Of a stretch of 64,000 nt of DNA, positions 28,651 to 36,846 are shown piece by piece; within the stretch, counting starts at the first letter, position 1, and each line of letters begins with the position of its first letter. The stretch comes from Bradyrhizobium sp. B124 (lineage in GTDB: Bacteria > Pseudomonadota > Alphaproteobacteria > Rhizobiales > Xanthobacteraceae): positions 372,001 to 436,000 of the forward strand of contig NZ_CP152413.1 in NCBI RefSeq assembly GCF_038967635.1. The letters run 5' to 3'. A program made the position numbers and the translations under genes. The notes beneath the pieces are model-generated. The model was not told where the DNA came from. It did no database searches and was given only the letters and a program-made list of their open reading frames with translations.

Positions 28651-29949
28651 ATGACCCCCGCTGCCCGGCTTTCCGCCGCGATCGAGCTGATCGCTACCAT
28701 CGACGCACAGCGCATTCCCGCGGCGAAAGCGCTGAAGGAATGGGGCACCGCACACCGCTATGCCGGCTCCGGCGATCGCGCCGCGATCTCCGGCCTGATC
28801 TGGGACGTGCTGCGCCGTCAATCCTCCGCCGCCTGGTTGATGGACGATGCCAGCGCCCGGTCGCGGGTGCTCGGCATGCTCAAGCTCGAGCGCGGCATGG
28901 ACATCCCGACGATCTCGGCGCTGTGCGACGGCGGCCGCTTCGCGCCGGATCCGCTGACCGCGACCGAGGAGGCTGCGTTGGCCTCGCGCTCGCTCAAGGA
29001 TGCGCCGGCGCATGTCGCGGGCGACTATCCGGACTGGCTCGACTCGCATCTGGCAAAGGTGTTCGGCGACGACCGCGCAGCGGAAGCGACCGCGATGGCG
29101 AGCCGCGCGCCGCTTGATCTGCGCGTTAACACGCTGCGCGGCAAGCGCGAGAAGGTGCTGCCGCGCCTGTCGCATCTCGGCGCCAGGGAAACGCCGTGGT
29201 CGCCGCTCGGCCTGCGCATCGAGCTCGGCGCCGACGCGCGCAACCCCGGCATCCATGCCGAGGAGGATTTCATCAAGGGCGCCATCGAGGTCCAGGACGA
29301 GGGCTCGCAGCTCGCCGCTTTGTTCTCGGCGGCCAAGCCCGGCGAGCAGGTGATCGACCTCTGCGCCGGCGCCGGCGGCAAGACGCTGGCACTTGCCGCC
29401 ATGATGGACGGCAAGGGCCGGCTGATCGCGACCGACAGCGACAAGCGCCAGCTCGTGCCGATCCATGAGCGGCTGTCGCGCGCCGGCGTGCACAATTGCG
29501 ACGTACGCACGCCGCGCGGCGAGGACGAGGTGCTGTCCGACATCAAGGCCTCCGCCGACCTCGTGCTGATCGACGCGCCGTGCACGGGCACCGGCACCTG
29601 GCGCCGCAATCCCGACGCCAAATGGCGGATGCGCCCCGGCGCGCTCGAGGTGCGGCTGAAGGATCAGGCCGAGGTGCTGGCGCGCGCCGCGCCGCTGGTC
29701 AAGTCCGGCGGCCGGATCGCCTATATCACCTGCTCGGTGCTGGCCGAGGAGAACGGCGAGCAGGTCAAGGCGTTCATCGCGCGGCATCCGGAGTTTTCGG
29801 TGCAGCCGCCGGAGCAGACCGCATCGGTGCTATGGGACAAGGCTGAGCCATTCGCGGAAGCCGCGCTGCAATCGGCGGAGGGCCTGCTGATGACGCCGCG
29901 CCGCACCGGCACGGATGGGTTTTTTGTCTCGGTGCTGAAGAAGGCGTGA
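28651..29949 (+). CDS. RsmB/NOP family class I SAM-dependent RNA m5C methyltransferase
   Basis: A 432-residue protein with an N-terminal NusB-like RNA-binding part and a C-terminal Rossmann methyltransferase. VIDLCAGAGGKTLALAAMM near residue 234 binds SAM. LIDAPCTGTGTWRRNPDAKWR near 307 holds the release cysteine and YITCSVLAEENG near 360 the catalytic cysteine of m5C methyltransferases. The likely target is 16S rRNA C967, but alphaproteobacterial members differ from E. coli RsmB, so I give family only. Confidence 0.9.
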   Translation: MTPAARLSAAIELIATIDAQRIPAAKALKEWGTAHRYAGSGDRAAISGLIWDVLRRQSSAAWLMDDASARSRVLGMLKLERGMDIPTISALCDGGRFAPDPLTATEEAALASRSLKDAPAHVAGDYPDWLDSHLAKVFGDDRAAEATAMASRAPLDLRVNTLRGKREKVLPRLSHLGARETPWSPLGLRIELGADARNPGIHAEEDFIKGAIEVQDEGSQLAALFSAAKPGEQVIDLCAGAGGKTLALAAMMDGKGRLIATDSDKRQLVPIHERLSRAGVHNCDVRTPRGEDEVLSDIKASADLVLIDAPCTGTGTWRRNPDAKWRMRPGALEVRLKDQAEVLARAAPLVKSGGRIAYITCSVLAEENGEQVKAFIARHPEFSVQPPEQTASVLWDKAEPFAEAALQSAEGLLMTPRRTGTDGFFVSVLKKA

Positions 29950-29961
29950 GGCTTTCTCCGC

Positions 29962-30115
29962 CGTCATTGCGAGGAGCTCGCGACAAAATTGCAAAACAAT
30001 TTTTGCGCTGAAGCGACGAAGCAATCCACGGCTCCGCACATGCGGCACGATGGATTGCTTCGCGGAGCCTGTCATCCGGCGGCGCTTTGCGCCGACCGGG
30101 TGGCTCGCAATGACG
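29962..30115. repeat. Intergenic palindromic element, family A copy 2 (expanded)
   Basis: Outer arms CGTCATTGCGAGGAGC and GGCTCGCAATGACG match the element at 406-490. This copy is nearly twice as long: one arm contains an extra AT-rich CAAAATTG...CAATTTTTG hairpin and the other an extra GGCGGCGCTTTGCGCCG hairpin. It separates the convergent methyltransferase and MFS genes. Confidence 0.85.
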
Positions 30116-30126
30116 AGTTGAGTACC

Positions 30127-31401
30127 CTACGCTTCGGAGCACACGCCCGCCGGCGCCGGCGTCCTGCTCACCACGATGACCCAGTACAGCAACGCGCAGG
30201 CGCTGATCGCGGCGCCCAGCGCGCAGACGCCGAGCCAGCCAGCGGCCGCATAGGCCATCGTCGAGCAGATCGCGCCGAGCCCGCTGCCGACCGAGTAGAA
30301 CACCATGTAGACGCCGATCAGGCGGCTCGACGCTTCGGGGCGGGCAGCTACGATCAGGCTCTGGTTGGTGACATGGACGGCCTGCACCGCGAAGTCGATC
30401 ATGACGACGCCGGCGAGCACCAGCCACAGCGACGCATGCAGGCAGGCGATCGGCGCCCAGCCGGCGAGCATCAGCAGCAGCGACAATCCGGTGGTGCGCT
30501 GGCCCCAGCCGCGATCGGCGAGGCGGCCGGAATTGCGCGCCGCCAGCGCGCCGGCGAGGCCGGCAATGCCGAGCATTCCGATCGCGGTGTGCGACAGCGA
30601 CAGCGGCGGCGCTGAGAGCGGCAGCACGACCGCGCTCCAGAACGCGCTGAAGCTCGCGAAGATCAGCAACGCGAACACGGCGCGTTCGCGCAGCACCGGC
30701 TCCTCGGAGAACAGCGCGGCCGTCGAGCGCAGCAGCTTTGCATAGGATGATCCGGTCAGCGCCCGCGGCGGCTGCCGCGGCAGCACATAGGCGAGCAGCG
30801 CGGCCATCGCGAGCATCAGCACCGCCGAGGTCAGGTAGACCATGCGCCATCCGCCGATATCGGCCAGCGTGCCCGACGCAAAACGAGCCAGCAGGATGCC
30901 CGACACGACGCCGCTTTGAATGGTGCCGATGGTCTGTCCGCGCTCGGCCGGCGAGGCCGATGTCGCGGCGAAGGCGACGATCACCTGGATCACGACAGCG
31001 AGCAACCCGACCAGCGCCATACCGCCAAACAGCACGATCGCATTCGGCGCGGTGCCGACCACGACGAGCGCGACCGCGGACAGCATGATCTGGCCGACGA
31101 TCAGCTTGCGGCGGTCCCAGAGGTCGCCGAGCGGCACGATCAGCATCAGGCCGAAGGCGAGGCCGACCTGGGTCAGCGTCACCACGATGCCGATCGCGGC
31201 GGGGGTAATGCCGAGATCCTGCGCCATGGTGTCGAGCAGCGGCTGGGCGGAATAGATGTTGGCGACGCTGAGCCCGCAGGCGACCGCAAACAGCAGCACA
31301 ATCGCGGGCGATAGCGCGCCTGCCTTCATGTCGCGGGGCTTGTCGTCGGTCTTGTGATCGCCCTTGGCCGGTCCGGCCTCCGTCATGGTCTGGTTCGTCA
31401 T
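30127..31401 (-). CDS. MFS transporter, 12-helix, HxlR-linked
   Basis: A 424-residue inner-membrane transporter. VANIYSAQPLLDTMAQDLG after helix 1 and PLGDLWDRRKLIVGQ (motif A) near residue 95 are typical of the YnfM/arabinose-efflux-like drug transporters. SASPAERGQTIGTIQSGVVSGILLAR marks the helix 5 region. The start at 31401 (MTNQTM) follows GGAGG. It is divergent from an HxlR regulator, and the shared promoter holds two palindromes, so control by that regulator is likely. Confidence 0.9.
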   Translation of the reverse strand: MTNQTMTEAGPAKGDHKTDDKPRDMKAGALSPAIVLLFAVACGLSVANIYSAQPLLDTMAQDLGITPAAIGIVVTLTQVGLAFGLMLIVPLGDLWDRRKLIVGQIMLSAVALVVVGTAPNAIVLFGGMALVGLLAVVIQVIVAFAATSASPAERGQTIGTIQSGVVSGILLARFASGTLADIGGWRMVYLTSAVLMLAMAALLAYVLPRQPPRALTGSSYAKLLRSTAALFSEEPVLRERAVFALLIFASFSAFWSAVVLPLSAPPLSLSHTAIGMLGIAGLAGALAARNSGRLADRGWGQRTTGLSLLLMLAGWAPIACLHASLWLVLAGVVMIDFAVQAVHVTNQSLIVAARPEASSRLIGVYMVFYSVGSGLGAICSTMAYAAAGWLGVCALGAAISACALLYWVIVVSRTPAPAGVCSEA

Positions 31402-31428
31402 CTTGCCTCCGCTGCAATTTTGCAATCC

Positions 31429-31445
31429 GGTCTTATAATGAGACC
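31429..31445. promoter_or_regulatory. Palindrome 1 in the MFS/HxlR divergent promoter
   Basis: GGTCT and AGACC flank the seven-base centre TATAATG. The centre also looks like a -10 hexamer (TATAAT) for the HxlR-side gene. A regulator bound here would block RNA polymerase, as expected of a repressor operator. It lies 28 bases upstream of the MFS start codon. Confidence 0.5.
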
Positions 31446-31466
31446 AGTTGCGTCGCGGCCTGTCTA

Positions 31467-31481
31467 GTCCTATTTTAGGAC
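31467..31481. promoter_or_regulatory. Palindrome 2 in the MFS/HxlR divergent promoter
   Basis: GTCCTA, three T, TAGGAC: a perfect six-base inverted repeat. Its centre is 37 bases from that of palindrome 1. HxlR-family dimers bind inverted repeats of this size. The two palindromes share the (G)GTC/GAC(C) ends but not the inner bases. Confidence 0.5.
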
Positions 31482-31517
31482 CGGTTCGGAATCGTGATCG
31501 AAGAGAGGTGGAGCGCG

Positions 31518-31970
31518 ATGCAGCGGACCGGATTCGCAAAGGCGGAATGCCCGGTGGCCCGCGCGCTGGATGCGATCGGCGACTGGTGGTCGCTGTTGAT
31601 CGTGCGCGACGCGTTCGACGGCCTGCGCCGGTTCGGCGACTTCCAGAGGAACCTCGGCATCGCCAAGGGCATGCTGACGGCGCGGCTGCGCAAGCTGGTC
31701 GAAACCGGCGTGCTCGAGCAGGTCGCCGCCTCAGACGGCAGCGCCTACCAGGAATATGTGCTGACGAAGCGGGGACACGACCTGTTCCCGATCGTGGTCT
31801 CCTTGCGGCAATGGGGCGAGGCGCATCTCTACGCGCGGGGCGAGCCGCATTCGGTGCTGCTGGACCAGGCCGGGCAGGCCGTCGGCCAACTCGTGCTGCC
31901 GTCGAAGAGCGGCAAGCCGCTGAGCTGGGCGGATACGAAGGTGAAGAAGGTCGCGGCGCGGAGGCGGTGA
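31518..31970 (+). CDS. HxlR family transcriptional regulator
   Basis: A 150-residue winged-helix regulator. CPVARALDAIGDWWSLLIVRDAFDGLRRFGDFQRNLGIAKGMLTARLRKL contains the HxlR signature, including the conserved N-terminal cysteine (Cys12) used for aldehyde or redox sensing in some members. The start at 31518 follows AGAGGTGGAG; an in-frame GTG at 31494 is possible. Divergent from the MFS gene, which it probably represses. Confidence 0.9.
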   Translation: MQRTGFAKAECPVARALDAIGDWWSLLIVRDAFDGLRRFGDFQRNLGIAKGMLTARLRKLVETGVLEQVAASDGSAYQEYVLTKRGHDLFPIVVSLRQWGEAHLYARGEPHSVLLDQAGQAVGQLVLPSKSGKPLSWADTKVKKVAARRR

Positions 31971-31992
31971 GCCTGTGCCCCCATGCACTGGC

Positions 31993-32090
31993 GTCATCCT
32001 GAGGTGCGAGCTCTTGCGAGCCTCGAAGGATGGGGATGGAGCCGGGCCGTCGCCCTTCGAGGCTCGCTCCGCTCGCACCTCAGGGTGACG
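31993..32090. repeat. Intergenic palindromic element, family I
   Basis: GTCATCCTGAGGTGCGAGC pairs with GCTCGCACCTCAGGGTGAC, with an inner GAGCCTCGAAGGATG / CCCTTCGAGGCTCG arm. It separates the convergent HxlR and cupin genes. This type is very common in Bradyrhizobium; only one copy is in the window. Confidence 0.85.
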
Positions 32091-32109
32091 GGACGAGTAG
32101 ATTGCCCAC

Positions 32110-32442
32110 TCAATCCACAATAAACAGGGTCGCACCCGTCGCTGTCGACGAGCGGTGCGCGGCGTCGCCGAAATCGGAGACCTGGTAGCTCATGCCCGGC
32201 TTCAGCGTGAATTTGCGGCCGTCGCGCAGCTCGGTGTCGAGCTCGCCCTTGACCACAAACAGCACATGGCCGCGATCGCACCAGTGATCGGCGAGATAGC
32301 CGGGAGAATACTCGACCATCCGCACCCGCAGCTCGCCGATATTGAGCGTGCGCCACAGCGCTTGCCCGGTCTCGCCGGGATGCACTGAAGGTTCGACGTT
32401 GCTCCAGTCGGTAACGGTGAAGGGCAGGGTCGGGATTTTCAT
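32110..32442 (-). CDS. DHCW-motif cupin-fold protein
   Basis: A 110-residue small cupin. VEYSPGYLADHWCDRGHVLFVVKGELDTEL contains the DHWC variant of the DHCW motif and a conserved histidine of the cupin barrel. Function of the family is unknown; it may bind a metal. The start at 32442 follows GAGGACG. The gene upstream in its transcription direction is the NTF2-like protein, separated by a palindromic repeat. Confidence 0.8.
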   Translation of the reverse strand: MKIPTLPFTVTDWSNVEPSVHPGETGQALWRTLNIGELRVRMVEYSPGYLADHWCDRGHVLFVVKGELDTELRDGRKFTLKPGMSYQVSDFGDAAHRSSTATGATLFIVD

Positions 32443-32466
32443 CGGCGGCGTCCTCAAGCTCGGTAT

Positions 32467-32587
32467 CGTAGGGTGGGTTAGCCGAAGGCGTAACCCACCA
32501 GCTTTCTCGTCGTGTGACTCGGTGGGTTACGCCTTGCGACTTCGCTCGTTGAGCAACCGCCGACGCAATCGGCTAACCCACCCTACG
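32467..32587. repeat. Intergenic palindromic element, family C copy 1
   Basis: Outer arms CGTAGGGTGGGTTAGCCGA and TCGGCTAACCCACCCTACG are almost perfect reverse complements; the inner GTAACCCACC/GGTGGGTTAC arms also pair. Relatives lie at 44642-44729 and 46215-46300. It overlaps the last codons of the NTF2-like gene. Confidence 0.92.
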
Positions 32588-32981
32588 ATTCGACGGCGCC
32601 TCCACCCACCAGATGGTTCGCCGAGCCTTGCCGGATCTTGCCTTCGACATCGAGCCGCAGATATTCGCAGATCTTCTTGCCGCGTTCGTTCTGGTAGAAC
32701 ACCACGACGCTGTCGGGCGAGACATAGAGGTCGATCAGCTCGAAATGCAGCTCGGGCAGCTCGGGCAGCTTGGCGAGCGCGGCGCTCCAATAGGCCCGCA
32801 GCTGCGCCTTGCCGCGCACGGTGCCGGAGGCGCCGAAGCCGAGTGCCGGGATCCGGTCCGAGGTCATCTCGGTGTCCTCCGAATACATCGCCAGCACGCG
32901 CTCGAGGTCGCGCGCGTTCCAGGCGTCGACCCAGTCGCGGCCAAGCGCTGCGAGGCGGGACGGTTCGTGAAAATCCGGCAT
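32583..32981 (-). CDS. Nuclear transport factor 2 (SnoaL-like) family protein
   Basis: A 132-residue cone-shaped alpha+beta-barrel protein. RDWVDAWNARDLERVLAMYSEDTEM at residues 16-40 is the typical NTF2-like opening, and GTVRGKAQLRAYWSAALAKLPEL follows. Such proteins act as small enzymes or ligand binders; this one has no assigned role. The start at 32981 follows GGGAGG. Its last codons fall within repeat C copy 1. Confidence 0.85.
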   Translation of the reverse strand: MPDFHEPSRLAALGRDWVDAWNARDLERVLAMYSEDTEMTSDRIPALGFGASGTVRGKAQLRAYWSAALAKLPELPELHFELIDLYVSPDSVVVFYQNERGKKICEYLRLDVEGKIRQGSANHLVGGGAVES

Positions 32982-33117
32982 TGGTATCCTCCCACTGGTT
33001 ATGGCCAAATTAGGTCAATAATACTTACCTATATCGATTTGTCCATGCCCAAAGAAGAATGTGGGCGCCCCGCGCTGCGCGGTTGCGGGGGCGGGCGCCG
33101 TCGCGTATCTGCTTGCC

Positions 33118-34716
33118 ATGACAGCCCAGCACACAGCCCATGACTCGTCGGCGCCCACGGTGGCTTCGGCGCATGACAAGATTCTGATTGTCGATTTCGG
33201 CAGCCAGGTGACGCAACTGATCGCCCGCCGCGTCCGCGAGATGGGCGTCTATTCCGAGATCGTGCCGTTCCAGAAGGCCGAGGCCGCCTTCAAGGAGATG
33301 AAGCCGAAGGCGGTGATCCTCTCCGGCGGCCCTGAGTCCGTGCACGAGACCGGCTCGCCGCGCGCCCCGCAGCTGATCTTCGAGTCCGGCGTTCCCGTGC
33401 TCGGCATCTGCTACGGCCAGATGACGCTGGCCGCCCAGCTCGGCGGCGAGGTCGAAGGCGGGCACCACCGCGAATTCGGCCGCGCCGACGTCGAGGTGAA
33501 GACCGACAGCCAGCTGTTCGACGGCGTCTGGGGCCACGGCGAAAAGCACCAGGTGTGGATGAGCCATGGCGACCGCATCACCAAGATGCCGCCCGGTTTC
33601 TCGGTGGCCGGCACCTCGCCGAACGCGCCGTTCGCGATCATCCAGGACGAGAAGCGGAAGTACTACGGCCTGATGTTCCATCCCGAGGTGGTGCACACGC
33701 CGGACGGCGCAAAACTGTTGCGCAACTTCGTCCGCAAGGTCGCAGGCCTCACCGGCGACTGGACCATGCGCGCCTTCCGCGAGGAGGCGATCGAGAAGAT
33801 CCGCGCCCAGGTCGGCCGGGGCAAGGTGATCTGCGGCCTGTCCGGCGGTGTCGATTCCGCCGTGGCGGCGGTGTTGATCCACGAGGCGATCGGCGACCAG
33901 CTCACCTGCGTGTTCGTCGATCACGGCCTGCTGCGGCTCGACGAGGCCAAGACCGTCGTCGACCTGTTCCGCAACCACTACAACATCCCGCTGGTCCATG
34001 TGGACGCGTCGAAAGAGTTTCTGGGCGAGCTCGAAGGCGTCACCGATCCCGAAGTGAAGCGCAAGACCATCGGGCGGCTGTTCATCGACGTGTTCGAGGC
34101 GGAAGCGAAAAAGATAGGCGGCGCCGCATTCCTGGCGCAGGGCACGCTCTACCCCGACGTGATCGAGAGCGTCTCCTTCACCGGCGGCCCGTCGGTCACC
34201 ATCAAGTCGCACCACAATGTCGGCGGCCTTCCGGCGCGCATGAACATGAAGCTGGTCGAGCCGTTGCGCGAGTTGTTCAAGGACGAGGTGCGCGTGCTCG
34301 GACGCGAGCTCGGCCTGCCCGAAGTCTTCGTCGGCCGCCACCCGTTCCCGGGCCCCGGCCTCGCGATCCGCTGCCCTGGCGACATCACCAGGGAAAAGCT
34401 CGACATCCTGCGCAACGCGGACGCGGTCTATATCGACCAGATTCGCAAGCACGGCCTCTATGATGCGATCTGGCAGGCCTTCGCGGTGCTGCTGCCCGTC
34501 AAGACCGTCGGCGTGATGGGCGACGGCCGCACCTACGAATACGTCGTTGGCCTCCGCGCCGTCACCTCGACCGACGGCATGACCGCCGACTTCTACCAGT
34601 TCGACATGAAATTCCTTGCCGAGACCGCCACGCGCATCATCAACGAGGTGAAGGGCGTCAACCGGGTGGTGTACGACGTGACAAGCAAGCCGCCGGGGAC
34701 GATCGAGTGGGAGTAG
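33118..34716 (+). CDS. guaA: GMP synthase (glutamine-hydrolysing)
   Basis: A 532-residue enzyme that aminates XMP to GMP. The N-terminal glutamine amidotransferase has VLGICYGQM with nucleophile Cys98 and FHPEVVHT with the catalytic His-Glu pair. The ATP pyrophosphatase motif SGGVDS is at residues 242-247. The C-terminal dimerisation domain ends KPPGTIEWE, the usual GuaA end. The start at 33118 follows a GC-rich leader without a strong binding site. The last 87 bases are repeated, with mostly synonymous changes, at 38235-38322, so this 3' end has served as an integration site. Confidence 0.97.
   Translation: MTAQHTAHDSSAPTVASAHDKILIVDFGSQVTQLIARRVREMGVYSEIVPFQKAEAAFKEMKPKAVILSGGPESVHETGSPRAPQLIFESGVPVLGICYGQMTLAAQLGGEVEGGHHREFGRADVEVKTDSQLFDGVWGHGEKHQVWMSHGDRITKMPPGFSVAGTSPNAPFAIIQDEKRKYYGLMFHPEVVHTPDGAKLLRNFVRKVAGLTGDWTMRAFREEAIEKIRAQVGRGKVICGLSGGVDSAVAAVLIHEAIGDQLTCVFVDHGLLRLDEAKTVVDLFRNHYNIPLVHVDASKEFLGELEGVTDPEVKRKTIGRLFIDVFEAEAKKIGGAAFLAQGTLYPDVIESVSFTGGPSVTIKSHHNVGGLPARMNMKLVEPLRELFKDEVRVLGRELGLPEVFVGRHPFPGPGLAIRCPGDITREKLDILRNADAVYIDQIRKHGLYDAIWQAFAVLLPVKTVGVMGDGRTYEYVVGLRAVTSTDGMTADFYQFDMKFLAETATRIINEVKGVNRVVYDVTSKPPGTIEWE
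34630..34716 (+). other. Candidate attachment site at the guaA 3' end (left junction)
   Basis: The last 87 bases of guaA, from ACGCGCATCATCAACGA to the stop codon, recur about 3.6 kb downstream. The 3' end of guaA is a known integration hotspot for genomic islands, which leave a duplicated gene end at each boundary. The longest exact block shared by the two copies is CCGGGGACGAT, just before the GAGTGGGA end. The true core site cannot be fixed without relatives lacking the insert. Confidence 0.72.
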
Positions 34717-35040
34717 GATTGGCGAACTGGCGCGAGGCTCTAGCTTTGGGCAGGGATGTACCGAACGCGTTGTATTTAGCGTGTTGAGCCGTCGCTCAGC
34801 AAACTTATTGATGGCCACCAGTCGGCGAGTTGCTTCGCTCCGCGAGTCGTCGTCACGTGGAGGTGACGGTGATCCGTAGCCAAGCAGGTCGCGGCCGCGT
34901 CAGTTTCGAGACCCTTGAGCAGCAGAGCGTGGATCAGCCGGAGGCGTGATCCACCGCATCCGCTCATCGAGCCATGGATGATCTATGCCGGCAGGAGACC
35001 GGCGGCGCGATAGCCGTCAATTAACGAATCGAACAGCGAA
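34717..35040. other. Non-coding island start with gene debris
   Basis: About 320 bases after guaA with no convincing gene. It contains half of a family C-like palindrome (GTGGATCAGCCGGAGGCGTGATCCACC, 34930-34956). On the minus strand a short open tail, reading LFDSLIDGYRAAGLLPA and ending with a stop at 34983-34985, looks like the C-terminus of a lost protein. Base composition is less GC-rich than the flanks. I read this as decayed integrated DNA. Confidence 0.45.
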
Positions 35041-35487
35041 ATGTCAGAGCGGCTCCTTGCTATGAGCTGCGCGCCGACGCTGATTGGCGGGACGCCGCGC
35101 GAAAAGGGCGTGATCCACACGATGAGCAAGCGCGCCGAGCTGGAGTTGCTCGACGCCATCAGTGACTATTTCCACCACGCCACACCGGGGCTTGGGCCTC
35201 ATGTCGAGGTTTATCAGAACGCCGAGTGGGGGCGCCGTCAGCGCGACAAGGCCCTCAGGGGGATGCGTTACTTCGATGGCATTCTGAAAAGACAGTCGTT
35301 CGTCACCGGCGAGGTGTTCACGATGACCGATATCACCGTCATGGGCGGCTTGATCTTCGCGGCGCTCGTGAAGGTGCCGGTGCCCGCGGAGTGCGAGGCT
35401 CTGCTTGCCTGGTACGCAAGGATGCAGGAGCGTCCCAGCGTCAAGAACCGGATAACGATGTCCGAAACCACCGAGGCATCCGCTTGA
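35041..35487 (+). pseudogene. Glutathione S-transferase remnant, C-terminal helical domain only
   Basis: 148 residues are open from an ATG at 35041, but homology-like sequence begins around residue 12 (APTLIGGTPREKGVI). From there it reads as the all-helical C-terminal domain of a bacterial GST, including FVTGEVFTMTDITVMGGLIFA, the conserved N-capping box region. The N-terminal thioredoxin-like domain, which binds glutathione, is missing; upstream DNA is unrelated debris. The fragment cannot be a working transferase. It is probably a truncated gene brought in or cut during island formation. Confidence 0.7.
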
Positions 35488-35594
35488 AATCGTTGTCTGT
35501 GAACGACGGCCTTCTTGAGTTTGGCCGACAGCGTTGATCGGCCGGAGCGTAATCCGCCGTATCCGCTCGCCGGCCACTGCACGGGAAGGGCGGG

Positions 35595-36695
35595 CTACAC
35601 TTCGCTGACCTGCCCAACTGCTGAAAGTGCTGATCGCCTTGGCGAGAATGGCAGCGCGGGTCCGTAACCGAAGCGGATCACGATATCTGGCCTCCGGGTC
35701 TCGCCGACGATGGCTGCGAGCTCGGCGCGCAGGTGAGCGACTTCGACCGGCTGGTTGATGAAGGCGATTTTGAGCCCCACATGGGTCGCGGCGAGAGCGA
35801 AGCGCTGGCATGCCTGGCCGACCCGGATCCAGTGGTCAGGGGCAGACCGTTCGCCGAAAAAGATCGCAATCCCGGCGGAGGAGTCGATCTGGCGCGCGTA
35901 CTTGCGATCCTCCTCCGCGACATTGAACATCGTGTCGAACGCAAACCGGCCCAAGCCCGTCGGCAGAACGGGGTTGCCGCTTGCGGCAGAGAACAGCCCG
36001 TCTCCGGTTGCCATCGCGCTGCGCGGATTGAATCTGATCCATTGCTTCAGCTCACGCATGAAGGCGGGGTTGTTCATCTGATCCTTGTTGCCGGCAAGGA
36101 CAAGATCCCGCACCCGGTTTATCCGCGCCCGGTCGGTGACGAGCGCGAGGCCCACACCCGGCGTCGCCGCCGCGCGCTCGATCTCGGCGAGGAGGGCTGC
36201 CGGAATTGTGCGACCATCATATTCGGCGCGCGTGCACTGACGTTTCGGTATGGCGCCGACGAGCGGATCCAACTTGGGCTCACCCGGGAGGTAGTCGTAA
36301 CGGACTCTTCCAGCGTCTGCGGCGAACGACAACTCACCTGGACGGCCGGTCGCCGCTGCAGCGAGGGCGAGGTTGGCCGCGGCGCATCCGAGGCTGACAT
36401 AGAGGTGATGGTCGTCGGGGTCCACGACAGGCGTTCGCCGCCGCACGTCCGGCCGAATCTCTATTGCCTGTGTCTCAAGGTGAAACGTCCACGGCTGCGT
36501 ATTGTGACCGTTGGCCGCCAGGGTGGCGTATCGCACCACGGCCTGCAAATCCGGCGGCGCCAGGTCGCTGCGTAGGCGGGCAGCGTAGGCCGCATAGTCT
36601 GCCATCGAGCCGGCAGCGGCTCGCCAACCGGCCATGCCGGCACCGGCGGTGACGAGCGCGGCGCCGACGCCGGTAAGCATTGTTCTCCTGTTCAT
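35595..36695 (-). CDS. Acg-type nitroreductase-like protein with Tat-like signal
   Basis: A 366-residue protein. MNRRTMLTGVGAALVTAGAGMAGWRAAA is a twin-arginine-type signal with a hydrophobic core, so export to the periplasm is likely. RYATLAANGHNTQPWTFHLE near residue 57 is the opening of nitroreductase/Acg-fold flavoproteins, with GCAAANLALAAAATG and LALVTDRARINRVRDLVLAGN following. Family members bind FMN, sometimes without catalytic use. It lies inside the guaA-bounded segment, divergent from the membrane gene. Confidence 0.8.
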   Translation of the reverse strand: MNRRTMLTGVGAALVTAGAGMAGWRAAAGSMADYAAYAARLRSDLAPPDLQAVVRYATLAANGHNTQPWTFHLETQAIEIRPDVRRRTPVVDPDDHHLYVSLGCAAANLALAAAATGRPGELSFAADAGRVRYDYLPGEPKLDPLVGAIPKRQCTRAEYDGRTIPAALLAEIERAAATPGVGLALVTDRARINRVRDLVLAGNKDQMNNPAFMRELKQWIRFNPRSAMATGDGLFSAASGNPVLPTGLGRFAFDTMFNVAEEDRKYARQIDSSAGIAIFFGERSAPDHWIRVGQACQRFALAATHVGLKIAFINQPVEVAHLRAELAAIVGETRRPDIVIRFGYGPALPFSPRRSALSAVGQVSEV

Positions 36696-36846
36696 GCGGC
36701 CTCGCGCGGAAATTCGTGGTCAAGGTACAGCCGTGCGGGAGATTCCCCTTTGATGCCGGTCAAGGTCCTTCCATCCGTCTTGCACGATAAGAGGAGCGCA
36801 AGCTGACGTTTCGGCCAAATGAGCGGCCCGAGAAAGGACGAAGCAG

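Noticed and set aside
33011..33031. TAGGT and ACCTA inverted repeat between the NTF2-like gene and guaA
   Set aside because: Five-base arms eleven bases apart are close to chance level in an AT-rich promoter.
33025..34818. A minus-strand frame of 597 codons
   Set aside because: Antisense to guaA and of shadow composition.
34776..34967. A 63-residue minus-strand frame after guaA
   Set aside because: No family, no binding site, and it lies in debris at the island start.
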